From Mycobacterium colombiense (GTDB taxonomy: Bacteria; Actinomycetota; Actinomycetes; Mycobacteriales; Mycobacteriaceae): a stretch of 64,000 bases of DNA. The notes under the pieces were generated by a model, which saw nothing but the letters and a program-made list of their open reading frames with translations, did not search any database and was not told where the DNA came from. This document shows, piece by piece, positions 9,806 through 19,974 of this stretch. Made by a program: the position numbers and the translations under genes. How positions within the stretch are numbered: position 1 is the first letter of the stretch; each line of letters begins with the position of its first letter. The DNA lies in the NCBI RefSeq assembly GCF_001665835.1, contig NZ_LZSX01000062.1, positions 1-64,000 of the forward strand, written 5' to 3'.

Positions 9806-9844
9806 CTTGCTCTTCAGCATGTGAAGCAATCCAGCACCAGCGCG
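9791..9844 (+). promoter_or_regulatory. leader stem upstream of the ilvB attenuator
   Basis: CGCGTTGGTGC (9791-9801, the last leader codons) can pair over 11 bp, with one G-U, with GCACCAGCGCG (9834-9844). The loop holds a small hairpin CTTCA-GCATG-TGAAG. A ribosome stalled on the Leu-Val-Val-Ile codons would cover part of the 5' arm, and so could decide whether the terminator immediately downstream forms. I could not identify a clear antiterminator pairing. Confidence 0.6.
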
Positions 9845-9845
9845 C

Positions 9846-9882
9846 AACCCTCGTGCAGCCGATGAGCTGTCGGGGGTTTTTT
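9846..9882 (+). terminator. ilvB attenuator terminator
   Basis: The arms AACCCTCG and CGGGGGTT, continued inward by GCAGC/GCTGT around the loop CGATGA, form a stem of about 13 bp with a single bulge. A run of T follows directly (9877-9882). This is a strong intrinsic terminator located between the leader peptide and ilvB. Confidence 0.75.
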
Positions 9883-9926
9883 GTTGCCCCAGCGAGATTC
9901 CCGGAATGAATAAGGACTGAACGACA

Positions 9927-11794
9927 GTGAGCGCTCCCATCAGGCAGCACGCCTCCGCGACACCGGACGCTGCCAACATCGCCACGGACGCGGTCAAGCC
10001 CGCCGCAAAGTCTGCGGCCGACAAGCCGAAACGCATTGGGCCCGAGCAACTTACCGGCGCACAGTCGGTGATCCGCTCGCTGGAAGAACTCGGCGTAGAG
10101 GTCATCTTCGGCATCCCCGGCGGCGCGGTGCTGCCGGTCTATGACCCGCTGTTCGACTCGAAGAAGCTGCGCCACGTGCTGGTCCGCCACGAGCAGGGCG
10201 CCGGCCACGCCGCCAGCGGCTACGCGCACGCCACCGGCAAGGTCGGCGTCTGCATGGCGACGTCGGGACCCGGCGCCACCAACCTGGTGACCCCGCTGGC
10301 CGACGCCCAGATGGACTCGATACCCGTCGTCGCCGTCACCGGCCAGGTCGGGCGCGCGCTGATCGGAACCGATGCCTTCCAGGAAGCCGACATCTCGGGC
10401 ATCACGATGCCGATCACCAAGCACAACTTCCTGGTCCGCTCGGGCAACGAGATCCCGCAGGTGCTCGCCGAGGCGTTCCACATCGCCTCTTCGGGCCGCC
10501 CCGGCGCGGTGCTCGTCGACATCCCCAAGGACGTGCTGCAGGGCCAGTGCACGTTCAGCTGGCCGCCGCGGATGGATCTGCCCGGGTACAAGCCGAACAC
10601 CAAGCCGCACAGCCGGCAGATCCGCGAGGCCGCCAAGCTGATCGCGGCCGCCCGCAAGCCGGTGCTCTACGTGGGCGGCGGGGTCATCCGCGGTGACGCA
10701 ACCCAGCAGCTGCACGAGCTGGCCGAGCTGACCGGCATCCCCGTGGTGACCACGCTGATGGCGCGCGGCGCTTTCCCGGACAGCCATCCGCAGCACATGG
10801 GCATGCCCGGCATGCACGGCACCGTCGCCGCGGTGGCGGCGCTGCAGCGCAGCGACCTGCTGATCGCGCTGGGAACCCGCTTCGATGACCGGGTGACCGG
10901 GAAGCTGGACACGTTCGCCCCCGAAGCGAAGGTCATCCACGCCGACATCGACCCCGCCGAGATCGGCAAGAACCGCCACGCGGACGTGCCGATCGTCGGC
11001 GACGTCAAAGCCGTCATCATCGAGCTGCTCGAGTTGCTGCGCCAGGACGGGATTCCCGGCAAGCTCAAAATGACCGAGTGGTGGGCCTACCTGAACGAGG
11101 TTCAGTCCACCTACCCGCTGAGCTACGGTCCGCAGAGCGACGGCAGCCTCGGCCCGGAATACGTCATCGAGAAGCTGGGCCAGATCGCCGGTCCGGACGC
11201 CCTGTACGTCGCCGGCGTCGGCCAGCACCAGATGTGGGCGGCCCAATTCATCTCGTACGAGAAGCCGCGCACCTGGCTCAACTCCGGCGGGCTGGGCACC
11301 ATGGGGTATGCCATCCCGGCGGCCATGGGCGCCAAGATGGCCCGCCCGGACGCCGAGGTGTGGGCGATCGACGGCGACGGCTGCTTCCAGATGACCAACC
11401 AGGAGCTGGCCACCTGCGCGATCGAGGGCGTGCCGATCAAGGTGGCGCTGATCAACAACGGCAACCTGGGCATGGTGCGCCAATGGCAGACACTGTTCTA
11501 CCAGGAGCGGTACTCGCAGACCAACCTGGCCACGCACTCGCACCGCATTCCCGACTTCGTGAAGCTGGCGGAGGCGTTGGGTTGCGTCGGATTGCGTTGC
11601 GAGCGTGAGGAAGACGTCGAGGACGTGATCAACCAGGCGCGGGCGATCAACGACCGCCCGGTGGTGATCGACTTCATCGTCGGGGCCGACGCGCAGGTGT
11701 GGCCGATGGTGGCCGCCGGCACCAGCAATGACGAGATTCAGGCGGCCCGCGGAATCCGCCCGCTGTTCGACGACGAGAGCGAAGGGCACGCCTG

Positions 11795-11795
<1 letters not shown>
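9927..11795 (+). CDS. ilvB: acetolactate synthase large subunit
   Basis: A 622-residue ThDP enzyme that makes acetolactate or acetohydroxybutyrate from pyruvate, the first common step to Val, Leu and Ile. About 45 variable residues precede the domain start [23 protein letters not shown]. The catalytic Glu lies in [18 protein letters not shown]-region motifs include [13 protein letters not shown], and the ThDP motif is [15 protein letters not shown] ending in [13 protein letters not shown]. The start is the GTG at 9927, after AAGGA at 9912. ilvN follows with a 1-nt overlap (TGATG). Expression is probably controlled by the attenuator upstream. Confidence 0.97.
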
Positions 11796-13359
<1,564 letters not shown>

Positions 13360-13374
13360 CGTTTTCGCGTCGAG

Positions 13375-13421
13375 CGTGCACCCAGGGCGAATATCAGCGA
13401 AATTTTCGCCGTGGGTGCACG
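13375..13421. terminator. hairpin downstream of ilvC
   Basis: CGTGCACCCA (13375-13384) and TGGGTGCACG (13412-13421) are perfect inverted repeats, extended inward by GGGCGA and TTTCGCC. It lies between convergent genes (ilvC and the WrbA stub) and could end transcription from both sides. A weaker relative lies at 22403-22450. Confidence 0.6.
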
Positions 13422-13430
13422 TTCGGTGGC

Positions 13431-13538
13431 TCAGGACGCCGCGAGGCGTCCCGCCGTCTCGACCACGCGGCGGGCCAGGTGCTGCGCCATCGTGGTGCCA
13501 TGGCCGGTGGCCGAGTAGATGATCGCCAGTTTCGTCAC
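13431..13538 (-). pseudogene. truncated WrbA/flavodoxin-like N-terminus
   Basis: A 35-codon ORF beginning VTKLAIIYSATGHGTTMAQH, the FMN-phosphate-binding opening of WrbA-type flavodoxins, which are normally about 200 residues. It ends after RRVVETAGRLAAS, so nearly the whole flavodoxin fold is missing. Its GTG overlaps the stop of the upstream oxidoreductase gene (GTGA), so it was probably the second gene of that operon. I read it as a remnant; a tiny working protein is unlikely. Confidence 0.6.
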
Positions 13539-14977
13539 GGCGTCATGGTAGGCCGCAAATCCGGAACTGCGGAGATTCCGAATTCCCGGCGCAACAACGT
13601 GCGGGCCGCGTAGTAGCCGGCCATGCCGTGCACGCCGCCGCCGGGCGGTGTGGCCGCGGAGCACAGGTACACCTTGGGAATGGGCGTGCGCCAAGGGTTT
13701 AACCGCGGTGTCGGGCCGGCGATCGCCCGCCAGGCGGAGTTGCCGCCCATCCCGATGTCGCCGCCGACATAGTTGGCGTTGTGGTCGCACAACCGGGCGG
13801 CCGGAACCGCGCGCGCCGCCACCACGACGTCGCGGAAGCCGGGGGCGAATCGCTGGACCACCGCGGTCACCGTTTCGGTCGCGTCGATGGTGGACCCCGC
13901 CGGCACGTGGGCGTAGGTCCAGAAGGGCCGGCGACCGGCGGCGTCGATGCGGCCGGGATCGGCGACGTGCGGCGACGCGGCCAACACCATGGGCCACTGC
14001 GCGTGCCGCCCGGCGGCGATGTCGGCCTCGGCGCGAGCCATCTGCGCCCGGGTGCCGCCGAGATGCAGGGTGGTTGCCTGCCGCAGCCGGGGGTCCGACC
14101 ACGGGATTTCGTCGTTGAGCACGAAGTCGACCTTGGCGACCCCGGGGCCAAAGGGGTAGCGCCGCAAAGCCTTAGCGTAGCGAGCGGGCAGGGCGTCGCC
14201 GTAGATCGCCAGCAGCGCGGTCGGGGCGGTGTCGAAGGCGACGACCCCGCCCGGCGGCGACGTAACCTCGGTGCCCGCCGTGAGCTCGCCCCCGTGGGCG
14301 CGCAGGTCGGCGATCAGGGCGTCGGTGATCGCCTGGCTGCCGCCCACCGGAATCGGCCAGCCGACCGAGTGCGCGAGGGTGGCCAGCATCATCCCGGCGC
14401 CGGCCGCGGTCAGCGACGGCATCCGCGAAATGATATGCGCGGCAACGCCGGTGAACAGCGCGCGGGCGTCTTCGCCGGCCAGCGTCCCCCACGCCGGGGT
14501 GCCTTGGGCCAGCATCCGCAGCCCCAGCTGCAGCGCCGACGGCAGCGAGTTCGGCACCGACCTTTTGTCGCCCAGCAGCAGGGCCACCACGTCGTCGGAG
14601 CGCTCGACCAGCGGGCCGAGCAGGCGCTTGAAGGACGCGCCGTGCTCGAGTTCGGCGCAGGTGCGGTTCAGGTCGCGGTAGGCGATGACCGCGGGGCGAC
14701 CGGGCAGCGGGTTGGCGTACGAAATCTCCGGCACCGCCAGCTGCACGCCGCGGGCGGGCAGGTCGAATTCCTTGAAGAACGGCGACGCCAGCGCCAACGG
14801 GTGCACGGCGGAGCAGATGTCGTGCAAGACTCCCGCAGAATCTGGGTCGGGTGCGGTGCGCGCACCCCCGCCAAAGGTCGGCTGAGCTTCGACGACCTGC
14901 ACTTTCAGGCCGGCCCGGGCGCAGATTACGGCAGCCGTCAACCCGTTGGGTCCGCTGCCGACGATGGTGACGTCCAC
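13535..14977 (-). CDS. FAD-dependent phytoene-dehydrogenase-like oxidoreductase (Rv2997 homologue)
   Basis: A 480-residue flavoprotein. The N-terminal dinucleotide-binding motif is VTIVGSGPNGLTAAVICARAG, with a second conserved stretch VVEAQPTFGGGART. The C-terminal CrtI-type signature is YLCSAATPPGGGVHGMAGYYAA. Carotenoid desaturases and related amine or retinol oxidoreductases share this fold; no carotenoid genes are near and the substrate is unknown. The length equals that of the M. tuberculosis orthologue. It is divergent from serA. At its 3' end it overlaps a WrbA remnant. Confidence 0.88.
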   Translation of the reverse strand: MDVTIVGSGPNGLTAAVICARAGLKVQVVEAQPTFGGGARTAPDPDSAGVLHDICSAVHPLALASPFFKEFDLPARGVQLAVPEISYANPLPGRPAVIAYRDLNRTCAELEHGASFKRLLGPLVERSDDVVALLLGDKRSVPNSLPSALQLGLRMLAQGTPAWGTLAGEDARALFTGVAAHIISRMPSLTAAGAGMMLATLAHSVGWPIPVGGSQAITDALIADLRAHGGELTAGTEVTSPPGGVVAFDTAPTALLAIYGDALPARYAKALRRYPFGPGVAKVDFVLNDEIPWSDPRLRQATTLHLGGTRAQMARAEADIAAGRHAQWPMVLAASPHVADPGRIDAAGRRPFWTYAHVPAGSTIDATETVTAVVQRFAPGFRDVVVAARAVPAARLCDHNANYVGGDIGMGGNSAWRAIAGPTPRLNPWRTPIPKVYLCSAATPPGGGVHGMAGYYAARTLLRREFGISAVPDLRPTMTP

Positions 14978-14994
14978 GCGTCAATTACAGCCGA

Positions 14995-15000
14995 TAGGCT
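14995..15000 (+). promoter_or_regulatory. -10 box of serA, leaderless
   Basis: TAGGCT ends 6 nt before the serA GTG at 15007, which suggests a leaderless transcript. Confidence 0.5.
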
Positions 15001-15006
15001 GGCCGG

Positions 15007-16593
15007 GTGAATCTGCCTGTTGTACTCATTGCCGACAAGCTCGCCGAATCCACCGTCGCCGCCCTGGGCGACCAGGTCGAGGTGCGCTGGGTAGACGGCC
15101 CGGATCGGGAGAAGCTGCTGGCGGCCGTGCCGGAGGCCGATGCGCTGCTGGTGCGTTCGGCCACGACGGTCGACGCCGAGGTGCTGGCGGCCGCGCCCAA
15201 GCTGAAGATCGTCGCCCGCGCCGGGGTAGGCCTGGACAACGTCGACGTCAACGCCGCCACCGAGCGCGGTGTGCTGGTGGTCAACGCGCCGACGTCGAAC
15301 ATCCACAGCGCCGCCGAACACGCGCTGGCACTGCTGCTGTCCGCGGCCCGCCAGGTTCCGGCCGCCGATGCCTCGCTGCGCGAGCACGCCTGGAAGCGGT
15401 CGTCCTTCTCGGGTACCGAGATCTTCGGTAAGACGGTCGGCGTGGTGGGCCTGGGCCGGATCGGGCAGCTGGTTGCCCAGCGGCTCAGCGCCTTCGGCAC
15501 CCACCTGGTCGCCTACGACCCCTACGTGTCGCCGGCCCGCGCCGCGCAGCTGGGCATCGAACTGCTGACGCTGGACGAGCTGTTGGGCCGCGCCGACTTC
15601 ATCTCGGTGCACCTGCCGAAGACCCCCGAAACCGCGGGCCTGATCGACAAGGACGCGCTGGCCAAGACCAAGCCGGGCGTCATCATCGTCAACGCCGCTC
15701 GCGGTGGCCTGGTGGACGAGGCCGCGCTGGCCGACGCGGTGCGCAGCGGCCACGTGCGTGCGGCCGGCCTGGACGTCTTCTCCAAGGAGCCGTGCACCGA
15801 CAGCCCGCTGTTCGAGCTGCCGCAGGTGGTGGTCACACCGCACCTGGGCGCATCGACCGAAGAGGCGCAGGACCGGGCCGGCACCGACGTCGCGGCAAGC
15901 GTGAAACTCGCTCTGGCCGGGGAATTCGTCCCCGACGCGGTCAACGTCGGCGGCGGGGTGGTCAACGAGGAGGTGGCGCCCTGGCTGGACCTGGTGCGCA
16001 AGCTCGGGGTGCTGGCCGCCACACTGTCCGACGGCCCGCCGGTGTCCTTGTCGGTACAGGTTCGCGGCGAACTTGCCTCCGAAGATGTTGAGGTGCTTAA
16101 ACTTTCGGCGCTGCGCGGGTTGTTCTCGGCCGTCGTCGAGGGGCCGGTGACGTTCGTCAACGCGCCGGCGCTGGCCGAAGAACGCGGCATCACCGCCGAA
16201 ATCGGCACCGCGTCGGAAAGCCCGAACCACCGCAGCGTGGTCGACGTACGCGCGGTTGCGCCCGACGGCAGCACCGTCAACGTCGCCGGCGCCCTGTCCG
16301 GGCCGCAACTTGTGGAGAAGATCGTCCAGATCAACGGGCGCAACTTCGATCTGCGCGCCCGGGGCACCAACCTGGTGATCAACTACATCGACCAGCCCGG
16401 CGCGCTGGGCAAGATCGGCACCCTGCTGGGTTCGGCCGGGGTGAACATCGAAGCCGCGCAACTCTCCGAGGACGCCGAGGGCCCGGGTGCGACGATCCTG
16501 CTGCGCCTGGACCGGGACGTTCCGGGCGACGTGCGGGCCGAGATCGGCGCGGCCGTCGGCGCCAACAAGCTTGAGGTGGTTGATCTGTCGTGA
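15007..16593 (+). CDS. serA: D-3-phosphoglycerate dehydrogenase
   Basis: A 528-residue enzyme for the first step of serine synthesis from 3-phosphoglycerate. The NAD-binding motif is VGLGRIGQLVAQRL near residue 146, with catalytic-region motifs ARGGLVDEAALADA and VTPHLGASTEEAQDRAG. Then come the intervening (ASB) domain and a C-terminal ACT domain (INYIDQPGALGKIGTLLGSA) for serine feedback. This is the long type 1 form, equal in length to M. tuberculosis SerA1. It starts at a GTG just after a -10 box. The stop overlaps the short MIRU ORF that leads to leuB. Confidence 0.96.
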   Translation: MNLPVVLIADKLAESTVAALGDQVEVRWVDGPDREKLLAAVPEADALLVRSATTVDAEVLAAAPKLKIVARAGVGLDNVDVNAATERGVLVVNAPTSNIHSAAEHALALLLSAARQVPAADASLREHAWKRSSFSGTEIFGKTVGVVGLGRIGQLVAQRLSAFGTHLVAYDPYVSPARAAQLGIELLTLDELLGRADFISVHLPKTPETAGLIDKDALAKTKPGVIIVNAARGGLVDEAALADAVRSGHVRAAGLDVFSKEPCTDSPLFELPQVVVTPHLGASTEEAQDRAGTDVAASVKLALAGEFVPDAVNVGGGVVNEEVAPWLDLVRKLGVLAATLSDGPPVSLSVQVRGELASEDVEVLKLSALRGLFSAVVEGPVTFVNAPALAEERGITAEIGTASESPNHRSVVDVRAVAPDGSTVNVAGALSGPQLVEKIVQINGRNFDLRARGTNLVINYIDQPGALGKIGTLLGSAGVNIEAAQLSEDAEGPGATILLRLDRDVPGDVRAEIGAAVGANKLEVVDLS

Positions 16594-16646
16594 AGTGCGC
16601 CGGCGACGATGCAGAGCGGAGCGATGAGGAGGAGCGGCGCCGATGA
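16590..16646 (+). repeat. MIRU bridging serA and leuB
   Basis: The intergenic segment contains GCCGGCGACGATGCAGAGCG and GATGAGGAGGAGCGGC, the recognisable body of mycobacterial interspersed repetitive units. It encodes an 18-codon ORF whose GTG overlaps the serA stop (GTGA) and whose TGA overlaps the leuB ATG (ATGA). That is the arrangement known for MIRUs inside operons such as senX3-regX3. Its GAGGAGGAG also supplies the leuB ribosome binding site. Confidence 0.75.
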
Positions 16647-17653
16647 AGTTGGCGGTGATCGAGGGCGACGGGATCGGGCCCGAAGTCGTTTCCGAGGCCA
16701 TCAAAGTCCTGGACGCGGTGCTGCCCGGGGTGGACAAGACCAGCTACGACCTGGGTGCGCGGCGATACCACGCCACCGGTGAGCTACTGCCGGACTCGGT
16801 CGTCGACGAGCTGCGCGCGCATGACGCCATCCTGCTCGGGGCCATCGGTGACCCGTCGGTGCCCAGCGGCGTGCTGGAGCGAGGGTTGTTGCTGCGCCTG
16901 CGTTTCGAGCTGGACCATCACATCAACCTGCGGCCGGGCCGGCTGTATCCCGGCGTGAACAGCCCGCTGGCCGGCAACCCCGAGATCGACTTCGTGGTGG
17001 TGCGCGAGGGAACCGAAGGGCCCTACACCGGCACCGGCGGCGCCATCCGCGTCGGAACGCCCAACGAAGTCGCCACCGAGGTAAGCCAGAACACGGCTTT
17101 CGGTGTGCGCCGGGTGGTGGCCGACGCGTTCGAGCGGGCCCAGCGACGCCGAAAGCACTTGACACTGGTGCACAAAACGAACGTGCTGACCTTCGCCGGC
17201 AGGCTGTGGTCGCGCATCGTGGCCGAGGTCGGACGCGACTATCCCGACGTCGAGGTGGCGTATCAACACATCGACGCCGCGACCATCTTCATGGTCACCG
17301 ACCCCGGCCGCTTCGACGTGATCGTCACCGACAACTTGTTCGGCGACATCATCACCGACCTGTCGGCGGCGGTGTGCGGCGGAATTGGCTTGGCGGCCAG
17401 TGGAAATATCGACGGCACCCGGACCAATCCCTCGATGTTCGAGCCCGTCCACGGTAGTGCACCGGACATCGCCGGCCAGGGCATCGCCGATCCGACTGCC
17501 GCCATCATGTCGGTGGCGTTGCTGCTCGCCCATCTCGGTGAGGACGCCGCCGCTAAGCGGGTGGACCGGGCGGTCGAGCAGTATCTGGCAACGCGTGGGG
17601 GCGAACGGCGCGCCACCACCGAAGTCGGCGAACGGATTGCTGCCGGGCTCTAG
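16643..17653 (+). CDS. leuB: 3-isopropylmalate dehydrogenase
   Basis: A 336-residue enzyme that oxidises and decarboxylates 3-isopropylmalate in leucine synthesis. Motifs are [12 protein letters not shown] at residues 4-15, the substrate-binding [21 protein letters not shown] near 77, [11 protein letters not shown], and [15 protein letters not shown] with the metal-binding aspartates. [15 protein letters not shown] is the NAD-binding segment. The ATG at 16643 follows GAGGAGGAG, which is part of the MIRU. The last 101 nt overlap the 3' end of the opposite MFS gene. Confidence 0.96.
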   Translation: MKLAVIEGDGIGPEVVSEAIKVLDAVLPGVDKTSYDLGARRYHATGELLPDSVVDELRAHDAILLGAIGDPSVPSGVLERGLLLRLRFELDHHINLRPGRLYPGVNSPLAGNPEIDFVVVREGTEGPYTGTGGAIRVGTPNEVATEVSQNTAFGVRRVVADAFERAQRRRKHLTLVHKTNVLTFAGRLWSRIVAEVGRDYPDVEVAYQHIDAATIFMVTDPGRFDVIVTDNLFGDIITDLSAAVCGGIGLAASGNIDGTRTNPSMFEPVHGSAPDIAGQGIADPTAAIMSVALLLAHLGEDAAAKRVDRAVEQYLATRGGERRATTEVGERIAAGL

Positions 17654-18872
17654 TTTCCAGGCCGGGTGGCACCAACCGCGTCGGCACCAGCGGCACCGCC
17701 GCCAGCGGGAACAACGCGCACAACATCCATGCCGGTGGATATTTCGCGGCCGAGATCAACGCACCGAACAGTGGGGGGCCGGCTGCGGCCATCATCCGCT
17801 GAGTGGTGTTCTGGATGCCCAGGGCGCGTCCGCTCCAGTACGGGCCGGCGAATTCGGTGATGGCCGTCGCCTCCAGCCCGTTGTCGAGCACCGCGATCAC
17901 CGAGATGACGACCATCAGCCCCGCCTGCCACCGGGAGTTCATGTAGTCGGCCCACGCCAGCAGCAGCAGGACCAGCACGGCGGCGGCCGCGATGTAGCGC
18001 ACCGGCCGCATGCGTGAGCCGAGCCGATCGGACCAGCGGCCCACGGCCACGCGGCCGAGCGCACCGAGCAACTGCGACAGGGTGACCAACCCGCCGGCGG
18101 CCGCGACCGACCAGTGCAGGTTCTTGATCAGCCACACCAGCATGAACGTCACCGTGACCGTTTGCGGCATCATCATCAGGCCCGCCACCGCGTGAATTCG
18201 CCACAGCGTCAACGACCCTCGGTACGGGCTGGCAAGTTCCTGATTGCTGGCGCTGGCGCGAGGTTTGCGCGGCGGGTCGACGATTCCGACGACGCTCACT
18301 ACCGCTCCGAACACGCACGCCAGCGCGGTGAACCGAAGGCCGGCCTGCGGCCCGTGTTCGGCGAGCTCGGGAATTATCATCGCGCCCAAGGCGATTCCCA
18401 GGGGTTGCGCGGTTTGGCGGATGCCCATGGCCAGCCCGCGCTGGTGTGGCGGGAACCAGGCGGCCACCAGCCGCCCGCCGGCCGTGTTGCAACTGGCGGC
18501 GGCCATACCGCCGAGGAACAGGTACACGGCGATCATCACCATCGAATGTGCCGACGCCGCCGCGTAGGCGGCTAATGCGGTGAGCGCCGAGCCCGTGGCC
18601 ATCACCACCCGCTCGCCCACCCGGTCGAGCACGTATCCCCAGAGCACCAGCGTGACCACCATGCCCCAGCTGGGCATCGAGGCCAGCAGACCGGCCTCGT
18701 CGAGCCGGATTCTGCGCACGCTTTGCAGCGACGGGATGAGGAACGCGACGCCGTTGATGAAGAGGAACGAACTTGCCGTTGCCAGCAGCGAAACGATCAT
18801 GATCGACCAGCGGACGCCCGCGCCGATTTCGGACGTCTCGGCGGGGTCGGACTGCATTCCCCATGCTTGCAT
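17553..18872 (-). CDS. MFS transporter (Rv2994 homologue)
   Basis: A 439-residue protein of the major facilitator superfamily with about 12 hydrophobic segments, for example [20 protein letters not shown] and [17 protein letters not shown]. The loop 2-3 motif appears as [13 protein letters not shown] and its second-half repeat as [13 protein letters not shown]. The substrate is unknown. Starts at 18872 (MQAWGM) or 18857 (MQSDPAE) are both possible. The basic C-terminal tail is encoded over the leuB 3' end in the opposite strand, a 101-nt tail-to-tail overlap. The gene is divergent from the repeat array and FAH gene. Confidence 0.85.
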   Translation of the reverse strand: MQAWGMQSDPAETSEIGAGVRWSIMIVSLLATASSFLFINGVAFLIPSLQSVRRIRLDEAGLLASMPSWGMVVTLVLWGYVLDRVGERVVMATGSALTALAAYAAASAHSMVMIAVYLFLGGMAAASCNTAGGRLVAAWFPPHQRGLAMGIRQTAQPLGIALGAMIIPELAEHGPQAGLRFTALACVFGAVVSVVGIVDPPRKPRASASNQELASPYRGSLTLWRIHAVAGLMMMPQTVTVTFMLVWLIKNLHWSVAAAGGLVTLSQLLGALGRVAVGRWSDRLGSRMRPVRYIAAAAVLVLLLLAWADYMNSRWQAGLMVVISVIAVLDNGLEATAITEFAGPYWSGRALGIQNTTQRMMAAAGPPLFGALISAAKYPPAWMLCALFPLAAVPLVPTRLVPPGLETRARQQSVRRLRWWRAVRPHALPDTARPPGPPA

Positions 18873-18942
18873 ACCGGCGGGAAATGTAGGGCAGGACTCG
18901 TGCCGTCGTCCGTCATTGCCGCCCCAATTTCGCCCCGCTGAG

Positions 18943-19157
18943 TGACGGCCCGCCACGCCCGGCTACGCCGCGCTCGCGACCGTCACTAGCTCCGATCGTG
19001 ACGGCCCGCCACGCCCGGCTACGCCGCGCTCGCGACCGTCACTAGCTCCGATCGTGACGGCCCGCCACGCCCGGCTACGCCGCGCTCGCGACCGTCACTA
19101 GCTCCGATCGTGACGGCCCGCCACGCCCGGCTACGCCGCGCTCGCGACCGTCACTAG
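18943..19157. repeat. 56-bp tandem hairpin repeat, 3 full copies plus a partial fourth
   Basis: Units start at 18943, 18999, 19055 and 19111, each 56 bp; the fourth is cut short after CACTAG. Each has inverted arms TGACGG and CCGTCA (GTGACGG/CCGTCAC in copies 2-4) around a GC-rich core that includes CGCCCGGCTACGCC and GCGCTCGCGA. The final TAG opens the -10 box of the FAH gene. Period and core match the array before gatB. Confidence 0.95.
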
Positions 19158-19160
19158 GCT
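19155..19160 (+). promoter_or_regulatory. -10 box of the FAH-family gene, leaderless
   Basis: TAGGCT ends 7 nt before the ATG at 19168. As at gatB, the hexamer starts with the final TAG of a 56-bp hairpin unit. Confidence 0.6.
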
Positions 19161-19167
19161 CAACCAA

Positions 19168-19974
19168 ATGCGCCTTGGTCGAATCGCCAGCCCGGACGGT
19201 GTCGCCTTCGTCAGTATCGAAGGCGACCTCAACGACCCAGCCGAGATGATCGCGCGCGAGATCGCCGAACATCCATTCGGCACGCCGAACTTCACCGGCC
19301 GATCCTGGCCGCTGGCCGACGTCCGGCTGCTCGCCCCGATACTGGCCAGCAAGGTGGTGTGTGTCGGGAAGAACTACGCCGACCACATCGCCGAGATGCA
19401 GGACACGACCGGCCCCGCCCCGGTGGATCCGGTGATCTTCCTCAAGCCCAACACCGCGATCATCGGGCCGAACGTGCCGATTCGGTTGCCGGCCAACGCA
19501 TCACCGGTGCACTTCGAGGGCGAGCTGGGGGTGGTCATCGGCCGGCCCTGCAAGGACGTGTCGGCAGCCCAGGCGTCGGAGAACATCCTCGGCTACACCG
19601 TCGGCAACGACGTCTCGGCGCGTGATCAACAAAAATCCGATGGGCAGTGGACCAGGGCCAAAGGGCATGACACGTTCTGCCCGGTGGGGCCGTGGATCGT
19701 CACCGACCTCAAACCGCTGGACCCCGGCGATCTGGAATTGCGTACCGAGGTCAACGGCGACGTCAAGCAGCACAGCCGTACCTCCCTGCTGATCCACGAC
19801 ATCGGATCGATCGTCGAGTGGATCTCGGCCGTGATGACCCTGTTGCCCGGCGACATCATCCTCACCGGCACGCCGGCGGGCGTCGGCCCCATCGAGGACG
19901 GCGACACCGTCTCCATCACCATCGAGGGCATCGGCACCCTCACCAATCCCGTGGTCCGTAAAGGAAAATCGTGA
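19168..19974 (+). CDS. fumarylacetoacetate-hydrolase-family protein (Rv2993c homologue)
   Basis: A 268-residue protein of the FAH superfamily, which includes 2-hydroxyhepta-2,4-diene-1,7-dioate isomerases and acylpyruvases. Motifs are [12 protein letters not shown] near residue 64, [11 protein letters not shown], the metal-binding [13 protein letters not shown] with its two Glu residues, [10 protein letters not shown], and the C-terminal [20 protein letters not shown]. The exact substrate cannot be read from the sequence. It starts at an ATG right after a -10 box and overlaps gltX by 4 nt (GTGA), the same pairing as in M. tuberculosis. Confidence 0.9.
   Translation: MRLGRIASPDGVAFVSIEGDLNDPAEMIAREIAEHPFGTPNFTGRSWPLADVRLLAPILASKVVCVGKNYADHIAEMQDTTGPAPVDPVIFLKPNTAIIGPNVPIRLPANASPVHFEGELGVVIGRPCKDVSAAQASENILGYTVGNDVSARDQQKSDGQWTRAKGHDTFCPVGPWIVTDLKPLDPGDLELRTEVNGDVKQHSRTSLLIHDIGSIVEWISAVMTLLPGDIILTGTPAGVGPIEDGDTVSITIEGIGTLTNPVVRKGKS

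Noticed and set aside
9783-11789. 668-codon minus-strand frame opposite ilvB
   Set aside because: It mirrors ilvB codon by codon, has His/Arg/Gly-rich composition typical of antisense shadows, and matches no family.
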